Shown: positions 1 through 9,159, counted from the stretch's first letter. The stretch is 64,000 bases of DNA from Litoreibacter halocynthiae (GCF_004365635.1 NZ_SOBH01000001.1:1414085-1478084); one strand, 5' to 3'. Numbers and translations are program-made. The notes: generated by a model from the letters alone, not told the origin.

Positions 1-1
1 C

Positions 2-883
2 ATGGCGGGTCTGACCCACTCCAACGACACCACCGGTAAAGACAAGAAAGCCAACGGCTTCCGCCACTTCTTTAACGGCTACATGTCTGCTGCTGCTCTG
101 GCACCAGTGCTGCAAGCACGTTACGGCTCCGACCGGACTGCTTATCACCTGACAGCTGACTACACATGGGGCTGGACACAGCAGGAATCCATCCAAGCCG
201 CAACCGAGGCTATGGGCTGGAAGACTGCGAACAACGTGCTGACACCGCTGGCAACGACCGACTTCTCGTCCTACGTTGCTCCGGTTCTGAACTCCGGCGC
301 TGACGTTCTGGTTCTGAACCACTACGGCGGGAACATGGTGAACTCGCTGACATCCGCGGTGCAGTTTGGCCTGCGTGAAAAGCAGGTGAACGGCAAGAAC
401 TTCGAAATCGTTGTTCCGCTGTATTCCCGCTTGATGGCAAAAGGTGCTGGCGAAAACGTTAAAGGCATCTTCGGGTCCACCAACTGGCACTGGTCGCTGA
501 CCGACGAAGGCTCCAAAGCGTTCGTTAAGTCCTTCGGCGAAAAGTACGGCTTCCCACCCTCGCAGGCAGCGCACACATGCTACGTGCAAACCATGCTCTA
601 TGCGGATGCGGCGGAACGTGCCGGCACGTTCAACCCATGCGGCATTGTCGAAGCCCTCGAAGGCTTCAAGTTCGATGGCCTTGGCAACGGTGCTACCGAA
701 TACCGTGCGGATGATCACCAGTGCTTCAAAGACGTGCTGGTCGTGAAGGGTAAAGACAACCCGACATCCGAGTTCGACCTTCTGGAAATCGTGGAAATCA
801 CACCACGTGCACAGGTTGAATACGCGGTTGACCACCCAATGTTCGCCGGTGGCGAGTTGGGCAAGTGCAACCCCGGCGCATAA
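2..883 (+). CDS. ABC transporter solute-binding protein, liv/amide type (5' partial)
   Basis: This is the C-terminal ~293 residues of a periplasmic type-I binding protein (Peripla_BP_6 / LivJ-like fold) that would deliver a branched-chain amino acid, amide or related solute to the permease encoded just downstream. The reading frame is open to the window edge and no signal peptide is visible, so the ATG at position 2 is an internal Met and the true start lies upstream; family members are usually about 400-430 residues. The stretch GADVLVLNHYGGNMVNSL and a C-terminal Cys-containing end (ELGKCNPGA) are typical of this class. A stable hairpin follows the stop, then livH, livM, livG and livF, so it is the first visible gene of a five-gene importer operon. 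The ligand cannot be read from sequence. Confidence 0.88.
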   Translation: MAGLTHSNDTTGKDKKANGFRHFFNGYMSAAALAPVLQARYGSDRTAYHLTADYTWGWTQQESIQAATEAMGWKTANNVLTPLATTDFSSYVAPVLNSGADVLVLNHYGGNMVNSLTSAVQFGLREKQVNGKNFEIVVPLYSRLMAKGAGENVKGIFGSTNWHWSLTDEGSKAFVKSFGEKYGFPPSQAAHTCYVQTMLYADAAERAGTFNPCGIVEALEGFKFDGLGNGATEYRADDHQCFKDVLVVKGKDNPTSEFDLLEIVEITPRAQVEYAVDHPMFAGGELGKCNPGA

Positions 884-907
884 GCTGATCTGACGACAAA
901 AAGCTCA

Positions 908-939
908 GAGCCTGTTCCTTTCTACAAAGGAGCAGGCTC
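908..939 (+). promoter_or_regulatory. Intercistronic hairpin after the binding-protein gene
   Basis: The arms GAGCCTG (908-914) and CAGGCTC (933-939) pair perfectly, continue through a T-G wobble and then TCCTTT (916-921) with AAAGGA (926-931) around a CTAC loop. The stem is about 14 bp. No T-run follows, so it is more likely an mRNA-stabilising or attenuating structure than a full terminator. It lies 25 nt after the binding-protein stop and about 80 nt before livH, a usual place for an element that lets the binding protein be made in excess of the membrane subunits. Confidence 0.7.
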
Positions 940-1017
940 AAAGCACCCCCTGCCCACTTGGGCCGCACGCGCGGCACAGGTTTTGGCAAGATCACCCCAA
1001 CAGGCGAGACGGGAACG

Positions 1018-2049
1018 ATGGACGTAATCATTCTTCAATTATTGAACGGTTTGGACAAAGGCTCCGCTTATGCGTTGATTGCCTTGGGCCTGACCCTGAT
1101 TTTCGGCACGCTCGGCGTGGTGAACTTTGCCCACGGGGCGTTGTTCATGCTGGGTGCCTTCTGCGCGGTGACGCTGCAAAAAATCCTGTCGCTGTCCTTC
1201 GAGACGATCGACCCGACCAAGACCGACTTTCTTGGCAATCCCGCAAAGATCAAAACACCTTATATCGAAAGCTGGTTCGGCCCGGAGCTTGGAAGCTCGA
1301 TCATCGACTGGTCTGTGCCGCTCGCTATTCTGTTTGCCATCCCGATCATGATCGGTGTCGGCTACATTATGGAACGCGGCCTGATCAAGCACTTCTACAA
1401 GCGTCCGCATGCGGACCAGATCCTTGTGACCTTCGGCCTTGCCATCGTCATTCAAGAGGTCATCAAGCAATTCTACGGCGCGAACCCGATCCCGACCCCT
1501 GCCCCTGACGCGTTCAGAGGCTCGTTTGATTTCGGCACGCTGCTGGGGTTTGATCCGAATGTGGTCATCTACCCCTACTGGCGCTTGGTCTACTTCTTCT
1601 TCGCCGCCCTGATTATCGCTGCCGTCTTCGGCTTCCTGCAATTCACCACCTTCGGCATGGTCGTCCGCGCCGGTATGGCAGACCGCGAAACCGTGGGCTT
1701 GCTGGGCATCAATATCGACCGCCGCTTCACCATCATGTTCGGGATAGCGGCCGCGGTGGCGGGGCTGGCGGGGGTCATGTACGCCCCCATCAACTCGCCC
1801 AATTACCATATGGGCATGGACTTCCTTGTCCTGAGCTTCGTGGTGGTCGTCGTCGGCGGCATGGGTTCACTGCCCGGAGCCGTGCTCGCAGGGTTCCTGC
1901 TGGGTATCCTCGAAAGCTTCTCGTCGATGAACGAAATCAAGCAGATCCTGCCGGGTATCGACCAAATCATCATCTATCTCGTTGCAATTATCATTCTGCT
2001 GGTACGTCCCCGTGGCCTTATGGGTCGCAAGGGCGTGATGGAGGACTAA
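1018..2049 (+). CDS. livH: Branched-chain amino acid/amide ABC transporter permease (LivH family)
   Basis: This is an inner-membrane permease of the LivH/BPD_transp_2 family and forms the translocation channel with LivM. The N terminus [20 protein letters not shown] is the family's characteristic start, and the protein has about eight hydrophobic segments plus the conserved stretch [20 protein letters not shown] polar insert of about 40 residues after the second helix makes it 343 residues, longer than a minimal LivH of about 290-300. I chose the ATG at 1018 because the family N terminus begins there; an ATG at 958 would add 20 non-conserved residues. It follows the binding protein and precedes livM by 4 nt. 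Confidence 0.9.
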   Translation: MDVIILQLLNGLDKGSAYALIALGLTLIFGTLGVVNFAHGALFMLGAFCAVTLQKILSLSFETIDPTKTDFLGNPAKIKTPYIESWFGPELGSSIIDWSVPLAILFAIPIMIGVGYIMERGLIKHFYKRPHADQILVTFGLAIVIQEVIKQFYGANPIPTPAPDAFRGSFDFGTLLGFDPNVVIYPYWRLVYFFFAALIIAAVFGFLQFTTFGMVVRAGMADRETVGLLGINIDRRFTIMFGIAAAVAGLAGVMYAPINSPNYHMGMDFLVLSFVVVVVGGMGSLPGAVLAGFLLGILESFSSMNEIKQILPGIDQIIIYLVAIIILLVRPRGLMGRKGVMED

Positions 2050-2053
2050 GACA

Positions 2054-3247
2054 ATGCTAGGTCTCGAAAAGAAAGACACCTCCCTGCTCATCATCGTTGC
2101 CATTCTGACGATGTGTGCTCCCTTCATCCTGAACCCGTTCCCTGCGGACTCGGCGATGGCGCAGTTCAACGCGGGCTATCCCGACCTGATGCAGCGCTTC
2201 GTGATCTTTGGCATCTTCGCCATCGGGTTCAACATCCTGTTCGGGCTGACCGGATACCTCAGCTTCGGCCACGCGGCCTTCCTTGGCATAGGCTCCTACT
2301 CCGCCGTGTGGATGTTCAAGCTGCTGGGCTATAACATCCTGCCTGGCATCTTTCTGTCGGTCATCACATCGGGCCTGTTCGCCTTGCTGATCGGCTATAT
2401 CTCGCTGCGGCGGTCGGGCATCTACTTCTCGATCCTGACGCTGGCCTTCGCGCAGATGTCGTTTGCACTCGCCTACTCGGTGCTGACACCGCTGACCAAT
2501 GGCGAGACAGGCTTGCAAGTCTACAACTCCGATCCGCAATATTTCCACTCCGACGCGATGCCAAATATCCCGCATCTGTTCGGGCAGGAAATGCAGTCTA
2601 CCTACACGCTGGACGCGGGCGCGTGGAGCTTTGACTTCAACACCGGCTACTACCTGTGCGCGCTGATCATGCTGGGGATGTTCTACCTCGCCATCCGCAT
2701 CTTCCGCTCGCCGTTCGGGTTGATGCTGAAGGCTATCAAAACCAACCAGACGCGCTTGAACTACACCGGTCTGAACCCGCGCCCCTACACGCTGGCGGCC
2801 TTCGTAATCTCCGGCATGTATGCCGGTCTTGCAGGTGGTCTGATGGCCTCCATGGATCCGCTGGCCGGTGCCGAGCGGATGCAATGGACCGCGTCTGGCG
2901 AGGTTGTTTTGATGACCATCCTTGGAGGTGCAGGCACCTTGATCGGCCCCGTCCTTGGTGCCGGTTTCATCAAGTATTTCGAGAACATCTTCTCGAAGAT
3001 CAACGACACCGTGCTGCACCAGTGGTTTGCCTTCCTGCCCGACGGCATCGAGGACTTCCTGATCGCCATCGTCCACCCATTTGTGGGCAAAGGCTGGCAC
3101 CTGACGCTGGGTCTGATGTTCATGGCTATAGTGATCTTCCTGCCCGGTGGGTTGGTTGAAGGCGGCCAGAAAATTGCCCGCAAAATCCGTGGCAAGAAGG
3201 CGGAAGACGACGCCCCTGCCGCCTCTGACACCACCCCTGCTGAATAA
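2054..3247 (+). CDS. livM: Branched-chain amino acid/amide ABC transporter permease (LivM family)
   Basis: This is the second membrane subunit of the liv-type importer, 397 residues, with about nine hydrophobic segments. The family motif [20 protein letters not shown] lies near residues 60-80, and [19 protein letters not shown] is the EAA-like loop that contacts the ATPases. The C-terminal ~25 residues are charged and Ala/Pro-rich and are probably a cytoplasmic tail. GGAG in the end of livH serves as ribosome binding site for the ATG at 2054, and the 4-nt gap implies translational coupling. It works with LivH, LivG and LivF. Confidence 0.9.
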   Translation: MLGLEKKDTSLLIIVAILTMCAPFILNPFPADSAMAQFNAGYPDLMQRFVIFGIFAIGFNILFGLTGYLSFGHAAFLGIGSYSAVWMFKLLGYNILPGIFLSVITSGLFALLIGYISLRRSGIYFSILTLAFAQMSFALAYSVLTPLTNGETGLQVYNSDPQYFHSDAMPNIPHLFGQEMQSTYTLDAGAWSFDFNTGYYLCALIMLGMFYLAIRIFRSPFGLMLKAIKTNQTRLNYTGLNPRPYTLAAFVISGMYAGLAGGLMASMDPLAGAERMQWTASGEVVLMTILGGAGTLIGPVLGAGFIKYFENIFSKINDTVLHQWFAFLPDGIEDFLIAIVHPFVGKGWHLTLGLMFMAIVIFLPGGLVEGGQKIARKIRGKKAEDDAPAASDTTPAE

Positions 3248-3259
3248 GGAGCGAATGAC

Positions 3260-4018
3260 ATGGGAATCCTAGAGATCAAAAATGTCGGCAAACGCTTCGG
3301 CGGGTTGCAAGCACTATCCGATGTAAACCTGAGTGTGGCGGAAAACACCGTCCACGCCATCATCGGCCCCAACGGGGCGGGTAAATCCACGCTGCTGAAC
3401 TGCCTTGTGGGCAAACTGATCCCTGACACGGGGTCGGTGACCTTCCAAGGCCAATCCCTGCTGGGCCGCAAGCCGCATGAAATCAACCAGATGGGGGTTT
3501 CCCGCGTGTTCCAGACACCGGAAATCTTCGCAGAGCTGACGGTGTTCGAGAATGTCATGATCCCCTGCTTCGCGGCACGGGACGGGTCGTTCAAGCTGAA
3601 TGCCCTAAACGCCGTTCGTGGGCAAAACGACATCAAGGAAACGGCTGAGGCCATCCTTGAAGACGTCAAAATGCTCGACAAGCGTCACATGACGGCCTCC
3701 AGCATGTCGCGCGGTGACAAACGTCGCTTGGAAATGGCCATGTGCCTTGTCCAAGAACCCAAGCTGCTGCTGCTCGACGAGCCGACCGCAGGCATGGCGC
3801 GCGCCGACACCAACAACACGATCGACCTGCTGAAAGAGATCAAGGAAAAGCGCGACATCACCATGGCGATCATCGAACACGACATGCATGTTGTGTTCTC
3901 GTTGGCCGAGCGGATCACCGTGCTTGCCCAAGGCACGCCGCTGGTTGAAGAAACCCCTGAAAACATCAAAGGCCATCCCAAGGTGCGCGAAGCGTATCTG
4001 GGTGAAGCCCAAGTCTGA
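3260..4018 (+). CDS. livG: ABC transporter ATP-binding protein (LivG family)
   Basis: This is a cytoplasmic ATPase subunit of 252 residues that powers the importer as a partner of LivF. Walker A is GPNGAGKST at residues 36-44, Walker B is within LLLLDEPTAGM, and the H-loop is IIEHDMHVV. The signature segment reads MSRGDKRRLE, a weak version of the usual LSGGQ/LSYGQ motif, which is tolerated in some LivG proteins but is worth noting. A strong AAGGAG precedes the ATG. It sits 12 nt after livM and 11 nt before livF. Confidence 0.92.
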   Translation: MGILEIKNVGKRFGGLQALSDVNLSVAENTVHAIIGPNGAGKSTLLNCLVGKLIPDTGSVTFQGQSLLGRKPHEINQMGVSRVFQTPEIFAELTVFENVMIPCFAARDGSFKLNALNAVRGQNDIKETAEAILEDVKMLDKRHMTASSMSRGDKRRLEMAMCLVQEPKLLLLDEPTAGMARADTNNTIDLLKEIKEKRDITMAIIEHDMHVVFSLAERITVLAQGTPLVEETPENIKGHPKVREAYLGEAQV

Positions 4019-4029
4019 GGATTGGCCCC

Positions 4030-4785
4030 ATGAATGTAAAACCCGACTTCAACAAGAACGCCAACAACGCAGCGACCGCCCCTGCCTTCCTCTCCGTCTG
4101 GGAGATCGAAGCCTATTACGGCGAAAGCTACATCGTGCAAGGTGTCAGCTTCAACGTCCACGAGGGCGAGATCCTCGCCCTGCTGGGCCGCAACGGGGCA
4201 GGCAAAACCTCGACCCTGCGCACCATCGCACGCTTGGGTGATCCGCAACTGCAACATGGCGAAATCTGGCTGGACCACAAACCGCTGCACAGCATGCAAT
4301 CCTATGAGGCAGCGGCGGCGGGCATCGCTTTGGTGCCGGAAGATCGCCGCATCATTGCCGGTCTGACCGTTGAGGAAAACCTGCAACTGGCACAAATCGC
4401 CCCGCCGATTGGCTGGTCGCTGGAGCGTGTCTATGAGCTGTTCCCGCGCCTCGGCGAGCGCCGCAAGCAGGAGGGCGTGACCCTGTCGGGCGGCGAGCAA
4501 CAGATGCTGGCCATCGCGCGGGCCTTGTGCCGCGACATCAAAGTTCTGCTGCTGGACGAGCCTTATGAGGGCCTTGCCCCCGTCATCGTGCAGGAGATCG
4601 CCAAGACGCTGCAAATCATCCGTGATCAAGGCATCACCACGATCATCGTGGAGCAAAACGCCGTGGCTGCACTGAAGCTGGCGGACCGCGCGGTGATCCT
4701 TGATACCGGTTCGGTGGTTTTCGACGGTTCTGCCGAAGAGGTGCTGGAGAATGACGCGCTGCGGGCGGAATATCTGGCGATCTAA
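4030..4785 (+). CDS. livF: ABC transporter ATP-binding protein (LivF family)
   Basis: This is the second ATPase of the importer, 251 residues. Walker A is GRNGAGKTS (residues 53-61), the signature is LSGGEQQMLAIARAL and Walker B is VLLLDEPYEGLAP, all canonical for LivF. The first ~20 residues (Asn/Ala-rich, before FLSVWEIEAYYG) are an extension relative to the usual start, where the family begins directly with a beta strand. No shorter ATG is better placed, so I kept the ATG at 4030. It is the last gene of the operon and is followed by an intrinsic terminator. Confidence 0.92.
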   Translation: MNVKPDFNKNANNAATAPAFLSVWEIEAYYGESYIVQGVSFNVHEGEILALLGRNGAGKTSTLRTIARLGDPQLQHGEIWLDHKPLHSMQSYEAAAAGIALVPEDRRIIAGLTVEENLQLAQIAPPIGWSLERVYELFPRLGERRKQEGVTLSGGEQQMLAIARALCRDIKVLLLDEPYEGLAPVIVQEIAKTLQIIRDQGITTIIVEQNAVAALKLADRAVILDTGSVVFDGSAEEVLENDALRAEYLAI

Positions 4786-4807
4786 GCCCGCTTGACGCAC
4801 AGAATTT

Positions 4808-4839
4808 AAGGCGCAGTTTACTCGAACTGCGCCTTTTTT
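4808..4839 (+). terminator. Rho-independent terminator of the liv operon
   Basis: The arms AAGGCGCAGTT and AACTGCGCCTT flank the short loop TACTCG, and the stem runs directly into six T residues (4834-4839). It lies 23 nt after the livF stop. The form is a textbook intrinsic terminator. Confidence 0.93.
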
Positions 4840-4920
4840 CGTGCGCATCGTTAACGTGTCATTAGGGCGTGCAGCGCACGGTCGTCTGCGGGTGGGCTCC
4901 TCTTTTGGAAGGGCATAGCG

Positions 4921-5235
4921 ATGATGCTACTTTCTCAACATTTGGCCGGCTTGATGCCGTTCACAACGAAACACCTGCCCGTCAGGGAACAGCCCGCAGA
5001 AAGCCCCTTTATTGGGCCGCCCGCACCGCAGTCACAAACACGACCCGTCACGCCTGTTGCACCGTCCGGTGCGGCACAATTCACGCCCGACCAGCATCCG
5101 CGCGGCCCGTTAAGGGACCGTGAACAGCACGAGTTGCAAAGCTTGCTGCGCAACATGCAAGGAATCGAGCCGCCTCAACCAAAGGGCGAGCGGGTCGATC
5201 TGTTGGTCCCGCGACCGTCCTCCCTTGATCCCTAA
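4921..5235 (+). CDS. Hypothetical small Pro-rich protein
   Basis: This encodes 104 residues that I do not recognise. The start ATG is preceded by GGAAGGG at good spacing (a second ATG follows directly). The middle (about residues 25-60) is rich in Pro, Ala, Gln and Thr and looks unstructured; the C-terminal part is charged and contains HELQSLLRNMQGIEPPQPKGER, of which residues around HELQSLLRNM may form a short helix. No signal peptide or membrane segment is evident. It stands alone between the liv terminator and accB. The codon use is compatible with a real gene, but the low complexity leaves room for doubt. Confidence 0.5.
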   Translation: MMLLSQHLAGLMPFTTKHLPVREQPAESPFIGPPAPQSQTRPVTPVAPSGAAQFTPDQHPRGPLRDREQHELQSLLRNMQGIEPPQPKGERVDLLVPRPSSLDP

Positions 5236-5369
5236 CTGCATATGCTGGCATGAATTCATCGCTTTTCACCTAAACCGCCTTGGCCTATAAGCATTCAAGT
5301 CAATTTAAAGCCGCATTACCGGACAATCACCGGCAAGTAAGAACGGCACACGGGTCGAGGACTAGATAA

Positions 5370-5870
5370 ATGGCAAAGAACTCCCATGACGGCGACGTCG
5401 CATTTGTGAAGGCGCTGGCCGAGGTTTTGAAAAGCAACGACCTCACCGAACTTGAGGTGAAGCGCGAATATGGCGAAGACGACAGCCTGAACGTGCGCGT
5501 CTCCAAGCAGGTGAATGTGGTGCAACAATCGGTTGCCGCCGCCCCTGTCGCCGCTGCCGTACCCGCCGCTGCCGCCGCAGCGCCGGCCGCTGCTGCACCC
5601 GCCGCATCCGGCGACGACGACGATCCTGCACAGCACCCCGGTGCCGTGACCTCGCCCATGGTGGGCACCTGCTACCTTCAAGCCGAACCCGGCACACCCC
5701 CATTCGCAGCCGTCGGCGACAAGGTCACAGAAGGTCAGACCGTGATGATCATCGAAGCGATGAAAACCATGAATCACATCCCTGCCCCGAAATCCGGCAC
5801 CGTAAAACGCGTGCTGGTCGAGGATGGCACACCGGTGGAATTCGGCGCGCCGCTGATGATCGTGGAGTAA
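5370..5870 (+). CDS. accB: Acetyl-CoA carboxylase biotin carboxyl carrier protein
   Basis: AccB carries the biotin that shuttles carboxylate from biotin carboxylase to carboxyltransferase in the first step of fatty acid synthesis. It is 166 residues: an N-terminal helical part (1-50), an Ala/Pro linker (about 55-80) with an acidic GDDDDP patch, and a C-terminal biotinyl domain (about 88-166). The biotinylated Lys is K132 in EAMKTMNH; Thr after the Lys in place of Met is common in alphaproteobacteria. It lies 6 nt upstream of accC, its usual operon partner. Confidence 0.97.
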   Translation: MAKNSHDGDVAFVKALAEVLKSNDLTELEVKREYGEDDSLNVRVSKQVNVVQQSVAAAPVAAAVPAAAAAAPAAAAPAASGDDDDPAQHPGAVTSPMVGTCYLQAEPGTPPFAAVGDKVTEGQTVMIIEAMKTMNHIPAPKSGTVKRVLVEDGTPVEFGAPLMIVE

Positions 5871-5876
5871 TCCTCC

Positions 5877-7220
5877 ATGTTTAAAAAAATCCTTATCGCG
5901 AACCGGGGCGAGATCGCCCTGCGTGTCATTCGCGCCGCCCGCGAAATGGGCATCCAGTCCGTTGCCGTGCATTCGACCGCCGACAGTGACGCGATGCATG
6001 TGCGTATGGCGGACGAGGCCATCTGCATCGGCCCGCCCTCCAGCACCGAAAGCTATCTGTCGATCCCCGCCATCATCTCGGCCTGCGAAATCACCGGCGC
6101 GGAAGCGATCCACCCGGGATATGGGTTCCTGTCGGAAAACGCGGGTTTCGTGCAGATCGTCGAAGATCACGGATTGAAATTCATCGGCCCGACCGCCGAG
6201 CATATCCGCGTCATGGGTGACAAAATCACCGCCATCGAAACCATGAAGAAGCTGGGTGTGCCATGCGTCCCCGGCTCTGGTGGTGGAGTGGGCTCACTGG
6301 AAGATGCGTACCGTATCGGGGATGAAATCGGCTATCCGGTCATCATCAAAGCCACCGCTGGTGGCGGCGGCAAGGGGATGAAAGTCGCCGCCAATAAGGG
6401 CGAGATGAAAAGCGCCTTCCAGACCGCGCGTGCCGAGGGTAAATCCAACTTCGGCAATGACGAAGTCTATATCGAGAAATACCTGACCACACCGCGCCAC
6501 ATCGAAATTCAAGTGTTCGGCGACGGCAAAGGCCGTGCGGTGCATTTGGGCGAGCGCGATTGCTCGCTGCAACGCCGCCACCAAAAGGTGTTCGAGGAGG
6601 CCCCCGGCCCCGCAATCGACGCGGAAACCCGCGCGCGGATCGGTAAAATTTGTGCCGACGCCGTGGCCAATATCGACTACGCAGGCGCGGGCACAATCGA
6701 GTTTCTGTATGAGAACGGCGAGTTTTATTTCATCGAAATGAACACCCGCCTACAGGTCGAACACCCCGTGACCGAAGCCGTGTTCGGCGTCGATCTGGTG
6801 CGCGAGCAAATCAACGTGGCCGCTGGCCTGCCGATGTCCTTCCAGCAGGAAGACCTTGTTGTAAACGGCCATGCCATTGAAGTCCGCATTAATGCTGAAA
6901 AGCTGCCAAATTTCAGCCCCTGCCCCGGAAAAATAACGCAATATCATGCCCCTGGCGGGCTTGGCGTGCGGATGGACTCGGCGCTGTATGACGGCTATTC
7001 GATCCCGCCTTACTATGACAGCCTGATCGGCAAGCTAATTGTTCACGCCCCCGACCGCCCCGCCGCTTTGGCGCGATTGCACCGCGCGTTGGGTGAATTG
7101 ATCGTGGATGGCATCGACACCACGACCCCGTTGTTCCATGCGCTGTTGGCAGAAGACGCCGTGCAAACAGGTGAATACAACATTCACTGGCTGGAGCATT
7201 GGCTTGAGGAAAACGTCTAA
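5877..7220 (+). CDS. accC: Biotin carboxylase subunit of acetyl-CoA carboxylase
   Basis: AccC performs the ATP-dependent carboxylation of biotin on AccB with bicarbonate. The 447-residue length matches the family. It starts with the N-terminal biotin carboxylase fold ([20 protein letters not shown]), has the ATP-grasp glycine loop GGGGKGMK at residues 162-169, the catalytic stretch [14 protein letters not shown], and the C-terminal biotin carboxylase domain. It directly follows accB with 6 nt between the genes, so the two are coexpressed in the expected ratio-controlled pair. Confidence 0.98.
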   Translation: MFKKILIANRGEIALRVIRAAREMGIQSVAVHSTADSDAMHVRMADEAICIGPPSSTESYLSIPAIISACEITGAEAIHPGYGFLSENAGFVQIVEDHGLKFIGPTAEHIRVMGDKITAIETMKKLGVPCVPGSGGGVGSLEDAYRIGDEIGYPVIIKATAGGGGKGMKVAANKGEMKSAFQTARAEGKSNFGNDEVYIEKYLTTPRHIEIQVFGDGKGRAVHLGERDCSLQRRHQKVFEEAPGPAIDAETRARIGKICADAVANIDYAGAGTIEFLYENGEFYFIEMNTRLQVEHPVTEAVFGVDLVREQINVAAGLPMSFQQEDLVVNGHAIEVRINAEKLPNFSPCPGKITQYHAPGGLGVRMDSALYDGYSIPPYYDSLIGKLIVHAPDRPAALARLHRALGELIVDGIDTTTPLFHALLAEDAVQTGEYNIHWLEHWLEENV

Positions 7221-7260
7221 GTGAGTTGCGCGCATAGCGCAGCCCTGCTTTCCTGCCGTC

Positions 7261-7899
7261 ATGGCCAAAGATGAACGCCCTATTGAGCTGACACCCGAAT
7301 TGATCCTGAGCGCTTATGCGCAAGGGATTTTTCCGATGGCGGAAAGCCGCGAGGAGGATGAGCTGTTCTGGCTCGATCCGGAGTTTCGCGGCGTCTTGCC
7401 GCTTAACGGCTTCCACATCTCGCGTTCGCTTCGCAAAACGATCCTTCGCGAACCATTTCAGATCAAGATCGACACTGATTTCGCGGGCGTTATCGAGGGC
7501 TGCGCGGATCGCCCAGAGACCTGGATCAACGCCCCGATTTTCAGCATATACATGGATTTATTTCATGCCGGGCATGCCCATTCTGTCGAGGTGTGGGACG
7601 GTAAAGAGCTGGTCGGCGGCGTCTATGGTGTGACGTTGAATGGCGCCTTCTTCGGTGAATCCATGTTCTCGCGCCGCCGCGATGCGTCTAAAATCGCGCT
7701 GGCTTATCTGGTGTCACGGTTGAATGCGGGTGGCTTCAAGCTTCTCGACACCCAATTTCTGACTCCGCATCTGGAATCCCTCGGGGGTGTCGAAATCCCG
7801 CGTGCTAGTTACCGCCGAGCCCTTCGGGACGCATTATCGGAAAAGGCGAACTTTCTCCGGCAACCACTGACGGTGTCCGGTCATCAAGTTTGCACCTGA
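7261..7899 (+). CDS. aat: Leucyl/phenylalanyl-tRNA-protein transferase
   Basis: Aat transfers Leu or Phe from aminoacyl-tRNA to proteins with N-terminal Arg or Lys, which marks them for ClpAP degradation through the N-degron pathway. It is 212 residues. Diagnostic segments are LILSAYAQGIFPMAE, FWLDPEFRGVLPL, GVYGVTLNGAFFGESMFSRR and KLLDTQFLTPHLESLG. It lies 40 nt after accC on the same strand. The last ~30 codons overlap the end of the convergent DUF2155 gene by 95 bp; the conserved Aat part ends about where the overlap begins. Confidence 0.95.
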   Translation: MAKDERPIELTPELILSAYAQGIFPMAESREEDELFWLDPEFRGVLPLNGFHISRSLRKTILREPFQIKIDTDFAGVIEGCADRPETWINAPIFSIYMDLFHAGHAHSVEVWDGKELVGGVYGVTLNGAFFGESMFSRRRDASKIALAYLVSRLNAGGFKLLDTQFLTPHLESLGGVEIPRASYRRALRDALSEKANFLRQPLTVSGHQVCT

Positions 7900-8305
7900 T
7901 CGCCCAGACGTCGTAGCGCGGGTGATCCATCGCGTTCAGCGCAGGGCTGGACGCGATCATCCACCCCTCAAACGCGGATTTGTTGGTATTGGTATCAATC
8001 ACCGACAGGCTCACGAAGGCATCCCCGCTTGGGTTTCCTTTGGGATAGCGGCAGTCCTTCATCGTAATCGTCAATGGGCCGAACTGCGTCGCCTCGCCTG
8101 CGGTCAAGATGATGTCTTCGCTGGCACCTGCAAGCTTGTCCAATCCACGCATCACCGCCTGCGCCGCACTGGAGGCCGCTGGCCGCATTTTGCTCTCGGC
8201 GACGGGCGCATTCCCAAGCCGGATAACAGTGTCGTCGCCTTCAATGGTCGTTTGAGCCACCGCAGGCAGAGCCAGCAGCACTAATCCGGCAGTAAGGCGT
8301 TTCAT
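7805..8305 (-). CDS. DUF2155 domain secreted protein
   Basis: This is a 166-residue protein with a clear Sec signal peptide (MKRLTAGLVLLALPAVAQ, cleavage probably after AVA), so it should be periplasmic. The conserved DUF2155 part is about residues 70-140, with LTITMKDCRYPKGNP, AFVSLSVID and the FEGWMIASSPALNAMDHPRYDVWAIRC core including two Cys that could form a disulfide. Its function is not known. It starts inside the end of mlaD (ATGA overlap), and its C-terminal ~27 codons overlap the 3' end of aat on the other strand. Confidence 0.85.
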   Translation of the reverse strand: MKRLTAGLVLLALPAVAQTTIEGDDTVIRLGNAPVAESKMRPAASSAAQAVMRGLDKLAGASEDIILTAGEATQFGPLTITMKDCRYPKGNPSGDAFVSLSVIDTNTNKSAFEGWMIASSPALNAMDHPRYDVWAIRCKLDDRTPSVVAGESSPFPIMRPEGLGGN

Positions 8306-8751
8306 TCGTCGCCGTTCCCGGCCACGAACTTCATCAACAGTGTAATGAGGGATACAGAGCTTTGCGTGTCTTCAATCTCGCCACCCGGTTCCAGATTGAA
8401 CGGGGAGCCACCTGGAATAACCTCGACGAAATTGCCGCCCAACAGTCCCTCGGAGCTGATCGCGATGGCGCTGTCGTCAGGAACTTCGATGCCGTTCTTC
8501 ATAGTGAAAGTCGCGTCAGCACGGAAGGTTTCGGGGTTCAAGTCCAGTGCGGTAACGGTGCCCACTTTGACCCCCGCCATACGCACATCTGTGCCGATTT
8601 TCACCCCTTCAGCCGATCGGAAGCTGGCCGCAAGCGGGTAAGCATCCCCGCCGGTTGCAAAGGAGGTGGCGCCGGTCGCGAAGATAAAAAATCCGATGGC
8701 CACGGCCAGAACGCCCGTGCCGACAATTACTTCTGTTGTGTTTTCAGACAT
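8302..8751 (-). CDS. mlaD: MlaD-like MCE domain protein
   Basis: This is a 149-residue single-pass inner-membrane protein with an N-terminal anchor (about residues 8-30) and one MCE domain (about 37-115; VRMAGVKVGTVTAL and SAIAISSEGLLGGNFVEVIPGG are typical). MlaD hexamers pass phospholipid between inner and outer membrane as part of the Mla ABC system, which maintains outer-membrane asymmetry. No mlaE, mlaF, mlaB or mlaC lies nearby. In Rhodobacterales this gene next to DUF2155 and the NDUFA12 homologue is a familiar arrangement. It overlaps the DUF2155 start by 4 nt. Confidence 0.88.
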   Translation of the reverse strand: MSENTTEVIVGTGVLAVAIGFFIFATGATSFATGGDAYPLAASFRSAEGVKIGTDVRMAGVKVGTVTALDLNPETFRADATFTMKNGIEVPDDSAIAISSEGLLGGNFVEVIPGGSPFNLEPGGEIEDTQSSVSLITLLMKFVAGNGDE

Positions 8752-8775
8752 CTGCGCCCCCGCAAGCTTTGGCCG

Positions 8776-9159
8776 CTATTCCGGCGACCACGCCTCGTAG
8801 TCCTGCCGTGACTTCGGTTTCGCCTGCCGCAAGGATCCCTGAGGCGCATAGGCCATCGCAGTTCCCGTCAGATTCGGCAGGTGCGGCTTTTGCCATGATT
8901 TGTGCGCAATCGGTGCCTTGGTGGGCGGCTCGTCCCACGTGTGGTGCAGCCAGCCATGCCAATCAGGGTTCACGCGAGACGCCTCGGCCTCTCCGTTGAA
9001 GATCACCCAGCGGCGTTTGCCGTTAGAGGTTTGATAATAGATGTTTCCACCTTCGTCCTCACCGACTTTCTCGCCTTTGCGCCATGTGAACAGCTGTGTG
9101 TTCAACGTCTGGCTGTCCCACCAAGTGACCGCGCGAAAAAGTGTGTTGAGAATGCCCAT
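8776..9159 (-). CDS. NDUFA12-family accessory subunit of NADH:ubiquinone oxidoreductase
   Basis: This 127-residue protein is the alphaproteobacterial homologue of the mitochondrial complex I subunit NDUFA12/B17.2 (pfam NDUFA12), shown by [40 protein letters not shown], and [15 protein letters not shown]. It is expected on the peripheral arm of complex I at the cytoplasmic side. The start is the ATG at 9157-9159 (minus strand), preceded by GGAGG; an upstream ATG would add 34 unrelated residues. It is followed by mlaD after 24 nt and probably shares its transcript. The presence of this subunit supports an alphaproteobacterial source. Confidence 0.92.
   Translation of the reverse strand: MGILNTLFRAVTWWDSQTLNTQLFTWRKGEKVGEDEGGNIYYQTSNGKRRWVIFNGEAEASRVNPDWHGWLHHTWDEPPTKAPIAHKSWQKPHLPNLTGTAMAYAPQGSLRQAKPKSRQDYEAWSPE

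Noticed and set aside
2057..3100. Long minus-strand open frame of 347 codons opposite livM.
   Set aside because: It is antisense to a well-supported permease, has no family features, and is rich in Gln/His/Arg/Asp as expected for a shadow of a GC3-biased gene.
4869..5123. Alternative 84-codon frame before accB.
   Set aside because: It overlaps the 104-codon frame, lacks a ribosome site and has scattered Arg/Thr/Cys composition.
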